Positions 24,060 through 35,304 are shown, numbered from the stretch's first letter. The stretch is DNA of 64,000 nt from Paracyclopina nana (GCA_019096065.1 JAGUCH010000006.1:6840001-6904000), one strand, 5' to 3'. The notes: generated by a model not told the origin, from the sequence alone. Program-made: numbers and translations.

Positions 24060-25512
24060 GTGGTGATGATTCCCTCTGGTTCACCAATTTTTCACTTAGC
24101 TCCCACAGCTTCTTGGCAGCCTCCTTGTCTTGGGCTTGAATTGAGGGAACGCTTTTTGCACAATCCTTGTAATATTCACCGCTTTCACATTCAATTGAGT
24201 CATCCAGCACACAATAAAGAGTGGTTTGAGCCCCATAAAATGGAGTCTTCATCATGAAATTGACCATTCCAAATAGACATCCTCTCATCCAAGTTGGCAC
24301 TCTGTTTTGGAAGTGTCTTCCCAACTCAGTTGCAATGACACCTGGAAAGCGCCCCAAAAATGTCGGTTCTCTTCGCTTTACTGGTTAAGCATGTTAGGTT
24401 ATTACCTGGATGAAGAGAGTAGGTGGAGATGCCAGTGTTTTGCAGTCTTTGTGCCAATTCCTTGGCATGGTAGATATTAGCTAATTTGGATTGGGCATAA
24501 GCTTGGACAGTATCAAAGTCTTTCTCCTGGTTGATGTCGTCAAACTTGATACCATTCCTGGCCATGGCATGCCCCATACTCGACACAATGACAATCCTGG
24601 AAAGATTCACATCATGATCGATATTTGTCAATAATTGACCTGCTTTCATCAACAGTCAGTGTCCTTCCTTTGATTGAGACGCATTTACTTAATTCTGTAA
24701 GTATTTGGAAAAATCAATAATATTTACCTTGGATGGAATCCACTTGCTGCAGATTTCCTCAGAAGGGGCAGCACCATTTCAGTAAACAAAAAGTGTCCAA
24801 AGTGATTGGTGCCCATTTGCATGTCGAACCCATCTTCAGTTTTCCAATCAGGGCACATCATCACACCTTTTGGGTAAAACAATGCAACATCATCAAAAGA
24901 CGTATCATGTTCATGACATACCCGCATTGTTGATCAAGTAGTCAATTTTGTCCTCCTTTTCGAGCAAAGTCTCAGCACACTTGCGAACTGACTTGAGCGA
25001 TGCCAAGTCCAGCTGTAGAATTTCAACCAAGTCGCTGCCAGACTCAGCTTTGATGTCTTTCAACGCTTCCTCAGCTCTGGTCATGTCTCGACAACAAATA
25101 ATCACCCTTGCACCCCTTTTGGCCAAATCTGTCGCTGTCACCTTGCCAATGCCAGTGTTTGCCCCTATTGAACACAAAAGAAGTAAGAATGTACAATGAT
25201 TGTAAAACTTCATCATGGTTCGATGCACAAATGAGAACAAATTGCTTTGGCAACTTCTCTTTGACTTTGACATTGCTTTTCCTTCAAAGGAAATCTGCAC
25301 CAACTGGATTTCATGACAAATAAATGTTATTGCTTTTTCTTTTCACCTGTGATGACGACCAATTTCCCGTCCAATTTCTTAGGGTTGTCGCTGCCTTTAG
25401 TTGGTCCTCTCATCCACAATTTTATGGCCAACATGATGAGAAATATCGTCAGAGGGATTAACACGATTAACCCAATGACCAAAGCAGCAATTTCCCCACC
25501 GGTCAAAGCCAT
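24055..25512 (-). CDS. Retinol dehydrogenase 11-14-like short-chain dehydrogenase/reductase, 5 exons
   Basis: Membrane-anchored NADP(H)-type SDR likely acting on retinoids or other lipophilic carbonyls at the ER face. Exons: 25512-25347, 25164-24922, 24866-24728, 24596-24406, 24341-24055, all phases agreeing, 341 residues. Start ATG 25512 is chosen because it puts a hydrophobic anchor at residues 8-30. An in-frame ATG at 25608 would add 32 residues. Cofactor motif TGANTGIG at 55-62, NNAG at 133-136, catalytic Ser in VSSM (188-189), YAQSK with Tyr216 and Lys220, then HPG. The CCRD segment after beta-2 ([10 protein letters not shown]) is typical of the RDH11-14 group. No missing catalytic residue. 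Divergent from SLC22. Confidence 0.93.
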
Positions 25513-26453
25513 GTTTATAAGGCTGATAACTTGAGATATGAAGCCAAAATGCACTGAAGTGACATCAGCTGATGCTGGTTCAGTTAAGGCACAGCCAAAA
25601 GGTACCAAATGAATCTACCTGGCCATCGACATGGTAGAAACCACTCCCTTATAATGTGCAGTGTATGCAGTAGAACCACCACCAAACTAAATTTTCTCAC
25701 TTTTCCTACTTATTGGAGAAGATAAGCTTTATAGTTAAGTGCTTGTAAGCATTGAACTATAAACTTTAAGCTGTAGATAATCATATGGAGTTTTATTGAG
25801 TACAAATACTAGATTACCTGTAATGTGGTTAAACAACAGATTTAATTTGGACTGACATCACTTTGAAAAGAGTATTTTTGTCTGACAAAAAATATTTTTC
25901 TGATCAAAACTTATGGCTCTAAAAAAACCATGTTGTCCCAAAAAAGTAATTTTGTTGGACAATGTGCTGAGTAATTAAGAAATTAAGACTTAAATTATTT
26001 TGCCAGTTCTATTGGTCCAAATATACTTTTAAAAGCCCTGATGTCCATCAAAATAAAAATAATGATTCCAATTTAGTTTTGTCTAACAAAATATCGTAGT
26101 GACAAGCTAAATTGTGTGACCTAATCCAAATCTATGAATCTTGAGACTTTTTGTTTAACATAAAATATTTTGTCATTGCTAAAGATTGCTTAATAAAAAG
26201 GATATATTTAGACCTATTACAGCAACTGTTTTACTAATGCAATTAATTATTGCAAGTAATACAGATATGAATTTAGATAAAGAGACTTCAACTCCTCTAT
26301 TAGCTTAAGGCAACAGTCAATGTTTGCTTAGAAAGCATGCGAATGAGAAAGCTCATGTCATATAAGGCTTATACTGTAGCAAGGCTGGGCCAGTACAACA
26401 AGTGACTTAATGTCAACAAACATCAGCAACAGGATATCTTAGTAACATAGAAA
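25513..26453. promoter_or_regulatory. Divergent intergenic region of the SDR (-) and SLC22 (+) genes
   Basis: 0.94 kb, AT-rich, between two start codons pointing apart, so it should hold both promoters. I see no convincing TATA element and no repeat copy shared with the rest of the window. Confidence 0.45.
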
Positions 26454-28901
26454 ATGGCTCTGGTGCCAGACAATCAAGCAAAAGATGAGACGGTTGAACA
26501 TGAAGGTCTCATTACTGAGCAACCGGTTAAGCCAGTGTCATTTGATGACATTCTTAGGACCATTGGGGAATTTGGCAGATACCAAAGGAGAATCTACTTC
26601 TTGCTCTTTTTGCCCACCATTTTCAGTGCAATACACAAATTGGCTTGGGTGTTCTTGGGTGCCCAGGTGGATCACCGATGTCTGCTCCCTTGGGAAAAGG
26701 GCCTTTCTAATGTCACCTACCAGGACACAAAACAGGGTACACATTGTAAAATTACTTTTTTGTTAAGCGTCTCAACAATGCATGAAACTTGATTGTTATA
26801 TGCTCAAATTGAAGTCATTTGTAAGTCACAGACTGGTTCGTCTAAGAAAAACATACTTTTCTCCACTAATACTTATTTAGACTATTTTTAGCACAACATT
26901 AAGCATCTGTATATAGAGACTTGTCATTTATGTTATTTATTGATTTTAGAAAATGAAATGTTTTATCAAAAAAGAAATTTACAATTATTTATTTATTTTA
27001 TTACATCCATTAAGTTTTAGTTAGGATTGTACGCAACTGAAAAATTGGGCAAAAAGTAATTTATGATTAATTAAGTACAATTCATGATGAACAAGTGAAA
27101 CCAAATGTAGCCACTTACAATCCAGTTTCATTAATTGTTGCGTCAGCTTCCAAGTCAAAGAAATGACAATTAACTCATATCGTTCAGATAAGTCATCATG
27201 TACGTTTGACAATGGGACCAAGTGCACAGAATTTGTGTACGACAGAAGTATGTTTGGCAGCTCAGCTGTCATGGAATGGAATATGGTTTGCGACAACAAA
27301 GCAATGAGGGCCAATGCACAGGCCATTTTCATGGCTGGAGTTTTGGTGGGCTCCTATGTGTTTGGTGAGATGTCTGATAGAATTGGAAGAAAACCCACCT
27401 TCTTCCTATCTGTGGGCATCCAAATCATCGTTGGATTCTTGGCTGGATTCGCCCCTGAATACTACACATTCGTCTCAGCAAGATTTGTCATTGGTGAGTT
27501 GAACATTTCAGGAAAAGCTTACAGGGGGACAAACTCAATGACTTACTGGAGGACTTTTATGATAACCTTACTGTATGACTTTCCAGATGACTTCCTGAAG
27601 GGCTTAATGACTTACTGTATAAAAGGCTAATGAGAGGACTTACTGGGGGACTTATGCAAGCACCTACAAAATGACTTATAGGAAGACTAGATGACTTAGA
27701 CCCTTCTTGATGACTTACTGGAGGTCTTACCAAAAGACTGACTAGAGTACTGGATGACTTATTAGATGTCCTTACAGAAAGACTTATTGGCACTGAACAT
27801 TAAGTAAAGCGTAGTTCTTCTAGGAATGACAACTTCTGGAGTCTTTCTGGTCTCGTACGTCTTGGCCATGGAAAGCGTGGGTCCCAAGTACAGAGTGATT
27901 GCAGGGACGTTGTGCCAGTACTACTACACATTTGGGTTTTTCCTCATGGCTTTAGAGGCTTACTATTTCAATTATGACTGGAAGCTTCTTCAGATTGTCA
28001 TTACAGCGCCCACAGTCTTATTCCTGACTTACTGGTGGATTGTTCCTGAATCAGTGAGGTAATTTGCAACTGAAGCATCTTTTCAAGTCCTGTCCCTTAA
28101 GTTGAGCTTAAAATTAGGTGGATGATCAGGGTGGGCAATTATGACGCCGCCAAAAGACAATTGGACAAGATGATTCAAGAAAATGGAGTCGTCATTCCAG
28201 AAGGTCTTATTGAGACGATGATTGAGCAGAGCAAAGCAGAAGAAGTCGAAAAGAAGAATCATGCTAGTTCAAGTTTGCTTTCATTGTGTACACATCCAAA
28301 CCTGTTGAAGAAGTCATTGATCATCTTTTTCCTTTGGTTTGTCAATTCCGGAACCTACTATGGACTGTCCTTGGGCGCTTCCAACTTGGGCGGAAATCCC
28401 TACATCAACTTTCTCATATCAGCTGCAGTGGAAATCCCAGCTTATGCACTCAATTTGGTCCTCCTGGATTGTCCCAAAGTCGGAAGACGGTTGGGACTTT
28501 GCGGGTTCATGCTGGTTGCTGGGACTGCTTTGGCCATAACTATCTTCGTGCCTGAGACAATGACAAGTGTCATTGTCACATTGTCCATGATTGGAAAGCT
28601 GGCCATCACAACCTCCTATGGCATTGTGTACATCTACACTGCTGAACTGTTCCCCACTGTGATCCGGAATGCTGGCGTGGGGGCTTCTTCCCTATGTGCC
28701 CGGATTGGTGGCATTATTTGTCCTTATGTCAACTTACTCATGACCTATTGGAAACCCTTACCCTTAATCATCTATGGTGTGCTTGCTTTCACTGGTGGCC
28801 TTTTGGCCTTGGCGTTACCTGAAACCCTGAACAAGGAACTACCTGAAACCATCGAAGATGGTGAAAACTTTGGGAAGAAACTGAAAACATCTACCAAATG
28901 A
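26454..28901 (+). CDS. SLC22-type organic cation/anion transporter, 4 exons
   Basis: Twelve-TM MFS carrier of the SLC22 family, plasma membrane. Exons: 26454-26736, 27155-27493, 27824-28058, 28118-28901; phases agree; 546 residues. Family marks: an N-terminal FDDILRTIGEFGRYQRRIYF block before TM1, the Cys/Asn-bearing loop, EWNMVCD before TM2, FGEMSDRIGRKPTFF after TM2-3, VPESVRWMI at the end of TM6 (usually PESPRWL; here Val replaces Pro) and YIYTAELFPTVIRNAGVG in TM10-11, with PETLNKELPETIED at the end. The exon 2 acceptor (27155) is the only one nearby that fits the phase and is the weakest join. Intron 2 holds a short tandem repeat. Substrate unknown. Confidence 0.9.
27515..27790. repeat. 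Imperfect intronic repeat, GACTTACTGG core
   Basis: Diverged tandem copies of ATGACTTACTGGAGGACTT-like units fill most of the SLC22 intron 27494-27823. Period roughly 20-25 bases, irregular. Confidence 0.7.
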
Positions 28902-28939
28902 GCTCTTCACTATGTCCTTTGCATTGTACAAAACACATA

Positions 28940-28945
28940 AATAAA
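28940..28945 (+). terminator. Polyadenylation signal AATAAA of the SLC22 gene
   Basis: Found about 40 bases after the SLC22 stop codon. Confidence 0.75.
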
Positions 28946-29137
28946 CTTTTTAAACCCTTGAACTCGACATCTTCGAAATGGTTCAAAAAGAAGTTTGTAA
29001 TGCTTCATTAGAACCTCGACAAACAAGTTAACGCTTACAATTTGCTTTTGTTAAAAAGTAGTAGTTCCTCAAAGTTAAGTTCACACGATGGCTGAAGTTT
29101 TGCTTTTTTCTTTGTGGTAACACTTTCCTATGAACCC

Positions 29138-29300
29138 ATATTGGTGGCTTCATTTGCCCTTATGTCAACTTACTCATGACCTATTGGAAACCCTTGCCCT
29201 TAATCATCAATGGTGTGCTCGCTTTCACTGGTGGCCTTTTGGCCTTGGCGTTACCCAAAATCCTGATTTAGGAACTACCTGGAAGAGACAATTGACCTTA
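29138..29300 (+). pseudogene. Fragment of the SLC22 last exon
   Basis: About 150 bases nearly identical to 28705-28855 of the SLC22 terminal exon (the CPYVNLLMTYWKPLPLII region). It has an early stop: the PETLNKEL site reads as a TAG-containing CCTGATTTAGGAAC. No upstream exons. A local duplication of the 3' coding end, not a second gene. Confidence 0.85.
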
Positions 29301-29484
29301 TGGCGATAAATTACTTAATTGTCAAATAATAAAGTAAATATCATGATCTAGCAGTGATTAACTGGAAAACATAATTATGCACGCGAAATCTACTTCACAA
29401 AAGTAATGGCAGTGTTTAACCGATTCCACACCATTTTTTTGATGTGCTAATTTGTTAAATTGATCACTTCTATTATTTGTGGAA

Positions 29485-30512
29485 TTGCAGCCCTCGCAGG
29501 CTCGGGCGAGTAAAAAATTCACTAGGATTTTTTCTTTATTCTCTACCAGCTCTTTGACTACCTAATATGATGTTCCCCCAATATATTTGAATAGATAATC
29601 AGTTACTCACTAGATTCATAGATGGCGCTGCTGGTGGTCAATTTCACATTTCATGGTGCAATTATTTGAAGGCAAAGCAATTGTGGGGCAAATTTTCCGC
29701 CTCTCAAATTCAGAGAGAAACATCAGAGGCAAATTGAATTACGTGGAACTTATTTGCACTTGTGTATCAATGCATGGATTTCTGGGAATTTCCAATGACG
29801 TTTTTATAAGTGCGTAGGTATTTATGTTTGCAGTTAGAATTTCAAATTGTAAGCTATCTATTTAAAATTGAGCACGGCCGATAAAGAGCTGCATGTATTT
29901 GATAATGGGAAAATACTAGCTCAGCTTTTCTAGCCCGAGCCTGCGAGGACTGTCATTTTACGAGTGTTTTCTTTTTTTTAAGTCAAGGTCAGCTCTTTAA
30001 CGGCCCTATTTTATTTTCCCTAGGTCGGTATAAACGTTATTTTATTCTGTAATATGATTGTTAAGTGTTTTAATAAAGTCACCGGGCTGCCCCATGCCCT
30101 AAGAAAAAGTGCTCGGTTTTCAGTTGCTAAAGTCGTGGGCTTTCACATGCTTGCATGGTTTGGTTTGGTCGCTTAAACCATTTTTCCCTTTGGCCCAGTG
30201 GTTTCTGCCTTGGTTTCTGGTTTCACCCTTCTGTGGTTCGGATCCCGGTCAAGCCTCACTTTTTTCCAATTTTAACATCTGGATTAAATATAATGATGAA
30301 ATAGTGCTGTCATAGAAATATGAAATTCCCATAGCTCAGTGGTTAGAGCATTGGGTTCAAAATCAAACTGCCTTAGGTTCGAGTCCTGGCTATAAAGTAC
30401 TTTCAAAATATCTTCCAAAATGCTAAGAAAAAGAACAAGGACAAAAAAGAGCAGAGTCAGATCAGTAAACTGAATTATAACATGAAGAAATAGTATTGCA
30501 GTATACAAAATT
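29485..30512 (+). mobile_element. Composite palindrome plus dual-tRNA element, copy C, diverged
   Basis: Palindrome arms GCCCTCGCAGGCTCGGGC (near 29490) and GCCCGAGCCTGCGAGGAC (near 29932) are separated by ~420 bases of other sequence. Then comes the inner terminal repeat (CTGTAATATGATTG near 30049), a degenerate first tRNA-like unit (about 30185-30255, A box TGGCCCAGTGG, B box GGTTCGGATCC), a well-kept second unit (about 30328-30395), and the closing repeat near 30470-30510. It is the oldest-looking copy. Confidence 0.75.
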
Positions 30513-31080
30513 AATTAGCAATTCTATTTTTGCTCAAAAGCTTAAAAGGTGTTTCCATGAATTCTACATTTTTTTCTAATAAAATGACAGCTATGGGAAT
30601 TATCCATTTTCCTGGCATTGGCCTTCAATTTCAAATGAAAGTCATTTGAAACCCCAGAAGCAAAAGGTTCACATGAATTCTCCAAAAGCATAACTACACT
30701 AGAATTCAAAAGGTTTCCATTCCCCAGAAATCCCAGAATAGCCAAAAGCTGCTGCTTTCCACTTCCCCAGAAATCTGCTTTTATCCAAAAATGCTCTTAA
30801 TTGGTGGTACCAACAGTCCTCACTCAGCCATTAATTAGGCAGCTGGAGCCGAAGAAAAAAGCATTATCCGATTCTTGGAATTTCCAAGGTACTATAAGTG
30901 ACTCATAAAGCCTTATTCATGCTTGGGCCTTTCCCAGCAACTAATCAATAGCATTGCCTTTTTCTAGGATCATTCTTCATCAGTCAAGAGCCAAGCCAAA
31001 ACATAGTCATCAAATCAGTGAAGTGGTAAATAATGGTTAATTGCAGGTGGTAAACATTAATTACCCCTTAATTTAAAAGT
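30513..31080. other. Intergenic stretch, no gene seen
   Basis: Between copy C and the GC-rich leader. It holds partial repeats of GAATTC-containing segments and CCCAGAAATC motifs, but no open frame with family or splice support. Confidence 0.4.
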
Positions 31081-31084
31081 TATC

Positions 31085-31250
31085 CTTGAGTGTTGCCGGC
31101 CCGGCCCGGCCCGGCTCGCCTCCTTTCCTGCGTAGCAGCCCAGTGCAGCGGGCGGGCGGGCCGGTACCACCACTGCGCTGTTGGGTGGTAGACTGTCTGG
31201 CGCCGCCGCGCAGCTGGCTGGTAGAGCCGTCCCGTTTACCTGTTAAAGGT
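31085..31250 (+). promoter_or_regulatory. GC-rich island with splice donor: candidate SOCS promoter/5' UTR exon
   Basis: A sharp ~165-base GC-rich tract (GGCCCGGCCCGGCCCGGC near 31097, GCGGGCGGGCGGGCC near 31148) in otherwise AT-rich DNA. It ends with a consensus donor, AAAG followed by GTGAGC, at about 31250. An acceptor-like TAATAG stands just before the SOCS coding start. Inferred to be a leader exon, with the MITE inside the leader intron. Confidence 0.5.
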
Positions 31251-31267
31251 GAGCACATCACATCAGA

Positions 31268-31877
31268 GCTCACATTGACTTGAAGGAGGTCCTAACCCAA
31301 ACTCTTTACAACACCCAAAAAATATATATTTTCTGAAAGCTTATGTCCCAAGGGTTCATTTGGTAGTAATTTAAAAATCCTGGCCTATGGCTTCCCATAA
31401 CATAAAATTTTCAAAAACGTCTAGCACCTACAGTTCAATATTTTTAGAGATTATTAATAGCAATAACCCCCTCTGAAAAATGAAGGTCTAACTTTTTTAA
31501 ATTCATAAGCAAGTCTGTAAAATGCACTCTAATTGAGATATTTGCTGCCACACTTATTATACAAAATTAATCAAGTTGGCAGTAATCTACTTTTAGCATC
31601 GCTATATCTCCCTTTCTGTTCATCCTAGCGATTTTACTATGAAGTAACTTAAGTTTTATTTTTGAATTTTAGTGGGGGTCATTGAATCAAATTATCCCCC
31701 AAAAATGAGCCATTTTTGCGCAAAACGTTTTTAAAAATTTTATGTTATGGGAAGCCATAGGCCAGGATTTTTAAATTACTACCAAATTAACCCTTGGGAC
31801 ATAAGCTTTCAGAAAATATATATTTTTTGGGTGTTGTCAGAAGTTTGGGTTAGGTCCTTATTCAAGTCAATGTGAGC
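31268..31877. mobile_element. 610-bp MITE, copy 1, terminal inverted repeats of ~170 bp
   Basis: Begins GCTCACATTGACTTGAAGGA and ends with its reverse complement. The inverted repeats run inward through GGTCCTAACCCAAACT and CCTGGCCTATGGCTTCCCAT to about 170 bp each. The interior is non-coding. Clear target duplication not seen, only AGCT at both edges, which may be part of the tip. A second copy lies at 34437-35044. Confidence 0.88.
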
Positions 31878-31953
31878 TGCTTCACTTCATAACGAGTGCT
31901 CGGAAGGCAAACACAACTAATAGGAAGATTTGGCAAAAGGCCTTGGCACTCCA

Positions 31954-32919
31954 ATGTCATCAGCTGGTGAAGTCGATCAGCCAGCTGCTGCCATTGCCAA
32001 AGAAGAAGGCGAGGATGAGACCACCAAAATTAGTCAGGCTCCCTCTAGACTCAAGCTAGTCTTCCAAAGTGTGTGGCAAAAAAGGAAGCCTTTGAGGTGG
32101 AGGCGATCAGTGAATTTGGAGAAGCAACGCAGCCAGCTCAAGCTGCAAGAACACGCTCTGGTGGAACCTGCTGGTGGATCTCTTCGACTTGACACCAGTG
32201 ATCCAGCCACGTGTGTCTGCATCAAGTACAGCCAGAATTCTGCGGCACACCTCCAAACAAATATGGCTAATCATAGGGACGTGCTGGAGGCAAAGGAAGA
32301 TGGCAACCGAGGCCCAAGTGTGGCTGGAAGCAATCATGAGGCCGTTGGAAGTAATCCCACCAGGGCCAATTATCAGGTGGACTACATCAACTACCTGATA
32401 CCCAGGCTCAGGGACATCTTCAGCTGCCCCTTCTACTGGGGCAAAATGGACAGATTCGAGGCTGAGGCCTTGCTTGCCGATAAGCCCGAAGGCTCGTTTT
32501 TGCTGAGGGACTCTGCCCAGGATGACTATGTGTTCTCGGTGTCTTTTCGCAGATACTCCAGGTCCCTGCATGCCAGGATCGAGGAGACTGGGCACACATT
32601 CAGCTTCGACTGCCATGATCCTGGTGTGCATGCCTCGAGGTCCATACGAGGCCTTCTGGACCACTACAAAGATCCCCTGTCGTGCATGTTTTTCGAGCCC
32701 ATGCTCCTGTTCCCTGTGCTGAGGAAATCGGCCTTTTCCCTGCAAGAGTTGGCGCGGACAGTGATCTGCGACAACATGGCTGGCTACAATGAAGTGAGCC
32801 AGTTGCCCATTCCCCAGTCGCTGCAAGATTACCTGAGAGAATACCACTACAAGCACAAATTGGAATCTCGATCTCTGGAGGTGACGTTGTCAACAAGGAA
32901 TCGGAGTAATGATGGCTGA
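31954..32919 (+). CDS. Suppressor of cytokine signalling, SOCS4/5 (SOCS36E) type
   Basis: SH2 plus SOCS-box adaptor that recruits an elongin B/C-cullin E3 ligase to attenuate receptor tyrosine kinase and JAK/STAT signals. Single coding exon, 321 residues from ATG 31954; the same frame is open back to an acceptor-like TAATAG at about 31923. The SH2 starts around residue 155 (FYWGKMDRFEAEALL), has the phosphotyrosine-binding Arg in GSFLLRDSA, then YVFSVSFRRYSRSLHARIE, HDPGVHA and LLDHYKDPLSCMFFEPML. This run is diagnostic of SOCS4/5. SOCS box about 258-303 (FSLQELARTVICD, then LPIPQSLQDYLREYHYK). The N-terminal part is shorter than vertebrate SOCS5. Followed by two broken tandem copies of its 3' end within the likely 3' UTR. 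Confidence 0.93.
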   Translation: MSSAGEVDQPAAAIAKEEGEDETTKISQAPSRLKLVFQSVWQKRKPLRWRRSVNLEKQRSQLKLQEHALVEPAGGSLRLDTSDPATCVCIKYSQNSAAHLQTNMANHRDVLEAKEDGNRGPSVAGSNHEAVGSNPTRANYQVDYINYLIPRLRDIFSCPFYWGKMDRFEAEALLADKPEGSFLLRDSAQDDYVFSVSFRRYSRSLHARIEETGHTFSFDCHDPGVHASRSIRGLLDHYKDPLSCMFFEPMLLFPVLRKSAFSLQELARTVICDNMAGYNEVSQLPIPQSLQDYLREYHYKHKLESRSLEVTLSTRNRSNDG

Positions 32920-32977
32920 TGTCATCACTAACCACCTCCAAAATGGTTCATCGCAATTCCAAGGCCTACCCCACCTT

Positions 32978-33270
32978 AAGGTGTATCCAAGGCCTTCTGG
33001 ACCACTACAAAGATCCCCTGTCGTGCATGTTTTTCGAGCCCATGCTCCTGTTCCCTGTGCTGAGGAAATTGGCCTTTTCCAAAAGAGTTGCCACAAACTG
33101 TAGTGATCTGTGACGACATGGCTGCGAGATTACCTGCGAGAATACCACTACAAGCACGAATTGAAATCTCGATCTCTGGAGCTGACATCAACGATTCCGG
33201 ATAATGATGAATGATGTCATCACTAACCACCTCCAAAAGGGCTCATCGCAATTCCAAGGCTTACCCCACC
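32978..33270 (+). pseudogene. Tandem partial SOCS copy 1 (3' coding end), degenerate
   Basis: Repeats the 3' part of the SOCS gene (from GGTGTATCCAAGGCCTTCTGG) with the LLDHYKDPLSCMFFEPML segment. A deletion of about 50 bases then removes the middle of the SOCS box and breaks the frame. The REYHYKHELKSRSLE-like end and the downstream spacer with AACCACCTCCAAAA are retained. Confidence 0.88.
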
Positions 33271-33605
33271 TTGAGGTCCATCCGAGGCCTTCTGGACCAC
33301 TACAAAGATCCCCTGTCGTGCATGTTTTTTGAGCCCATGCTCCTGTTCCCTGTGCTGAGGAAATCGGCCTTTTCCCTGCAAGAGTTGGTGCGGACAGTGA
33401 TCTGCGACAACATGGCTGGCTACAATGAAGTGAGCCAGTTGCCCATTCCCTAGGCGCTGCAAGATTACCTGAGAGAATACCACTACAAGCACAAATTGGA
33501 ATCTCGATCTTTGGAGGTGACGTTGTCAACAAGGAATCGGAGTAATGATGGCTGATGTCATGACTAACCACCTCCAAAATGGTTCATCACAATTCCTAGG
33601 CATTA
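33271..33605 (+). pseudogene. Tandem partial SOCS copy 2, near-identical with one stop
   Basis: A second repeat of the same ~340-base 3' unit, closer to the parent than copy 1. Frame is open from RSIRGLLDHYKD to LPIP, then TAG at 33452-33454 replaces the parent's Gln codon. The rest of the SOCS box and the parent's own stop follow. No SH2 N-terminal half, so not functional as a SOCS protein. Confidence 0.9.
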
Positions 33606-33771
33606 CCCCAGATTATAATTGCTATACAAACTGTGCTAGAACATTGTTTAGCTTGAATTGATGTGCTAAGTGTGTGCATATACATATAGGGCATTGAACT
33701 ACCCTGTAACATACGTGTGACATGTCTGTGATCCCACCATTTATCATATAGTATCTCCAAGTTATAGCATG

Positions 33772-33777
33772 AATAAA
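33772..33777 (+). terminator. AATAAA downstream of the SOCS copies
   Basis: First good AATAAA seen after the SOCS stop on the plus strand. If used, the tandem SOCS copies lie in the 3' UTR of the intact gene. Confidence 0.5.
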
Positions 33778-33779
33778 AC

Positions 33780-34204
33780 TAATTTCTTTATGCCTATGCT
33801 ACAACCAAAATCCTGAAAATAGTCGTTTCTTAGTAGCTATTTGCGCTTCATTTTCAGAATGTCCCCAATAAATTGAACTGGTATAATGAGCTTTTGGTGA
33901 AACAAGTAGTTAATTGCTGCTCAATTCTGGTGAAAAAGCTTCTTTCTCATTTTCCAACTTTTTCTTCAGAAGTTGCTTTCCTTCTTTAATGTTTCCACAG
34001 AAATGAACTCTCTATAAAACAATTCCTAAAAAATCTACCCTAACTAGCTATGTAGCATGCAACCAGGGAAGGAGAAAATGCCTCATTCCATGTCACTCAT
34101 GTGATTATTTCTCCATTATTGGATAGAATGTTATTCAGATTGCAGAATGTGTTTTTCTCCGGATTCTTAAGAAAGCGAGCAACAATTATAGCCTACAATT
34201 GAAA
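33780..34204. other. Intergenic, nothing recognised
   Basis: AT-rich, no ORF, repeat or RNA signature that I can support. Confidence 0.4.
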
Positions 34205-34436
34205 GCAGTCAAAAAGTCACGTCACGGCGGCTGAGAGTTATGTCACAGTGACTGAGATATATGTCAAGGTGACTGAGAAATGCATCACAGCGGCTGAGAG
34301 TCAAGTTACGGCGGCTGAGAGTCACGGCGGCTGAGAGTCACGTCACAGTAGCTGAGAGTGATGTCACAGTAGCTGAGAGACATGTTACAGTGACTGAGAG
34401 ACATGTCATGGCAACTGAGAGACATGTCTGAGAGGT
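34205..34436. repeat. 21-bp minisatellite, GGCTGAGAGTCACGTCACGGC, left block
   Basis: Diverged tandem units with the GCTGAGAG core. The same array continues at 35305-35750, so the MITE at 34437-35044 appears to have inserted into it or beside it. Confidence 0.85.
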
Positions 34437-35044
34437 GCCACATTGGCTTGAAGGAGGTCCTAACCCAAACTCTTTACAACACTCAAAAAATATACATTTT
34501 CTGAAAGCTTATGTTCTCAGGGTTCATTTGGTAGTAATTTTAAAATCCTGGCCTATGGCTTCCCATAACATAAAATTTCCAAAAACGTCTAGCACCTACA
34601 GTTTATTATTTTATGAGATTATTTATAGCAACGACCCCCTCTGAAAAAAGAAGATCTAACTTTTTGTACTTCATAAGCAAGTCTGTAAAATGCACTCAAA
34701 TTGAGATATTTGCTACCAAACTTATTATGCAAAATTTATCCAGTTGGCTGTAATCCACTTTTAGCATAGCTCTAACTCCATTTCTGTTCATCCTAGCGAT
34801 TTTACTATGAATTAACTTAAGTTTTATTTTTGAATTTTAGTGGGGGTCATTGAAGCTAACTATCCCCAAAAAAGGAGCCGTTTTTGCGCTAAACGTTTTT
34901 TAAAATTTTATGTTATTGGAAGCCATAGGCCAGGATTTTTATTTTATCACCAAATGAACCCTTGGGACATAGGCTTTCAGAAAATATATAATTCTGGGGT
35001 GTTGTAAGTAGTTTGGGTTAGGTCCTTTGCCAAGTCAATGTGGC
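34437..35044. mobile_element. 608-bp MITE, copy 2
   Basis: Same family as 31268-31877: begins GCCACATTGGCTTGAAGGAG and ends with GCCAAGTCAATGTGGC. Visually about 90% identical to copy 1 across the body, and in the same orientation. Non-coding. Confidence 0.88.
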
Positions 35045-35304
35045 TAGTTATCTGAAAGGCTACCAAAAAAGGCAAAATTGATAGTGGTACAAGAGTACAC
35101 ATAATTGAATGACATCTAGTATTTTGTTCATTGAGGTTCCAGCAATGAAAATCAGCTGCATCTCTTTAATGTTGAGTGAAATAACTGGTTTGTGTTGCCT
35201 AACTTTGCTCAGCATTCGAAAAAAGCAACTGCTTTGCCTTAGATGTTGAGGGTTTGCCAAGCTTTTTACCATAGCTTTGCTTATTCTGCCAACATGAGAA
35301 CGGC

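Noticed and set aside
31930-31953. SOCS start at 31930
   Set aside because: The triplet there is TTG; the first in-frame ATG is 31954.
32107-32856. Long minus-strand frame antisense to SOCS
   Set aside because: Mirrors codon bias of the SOCS exon; no family similarity.
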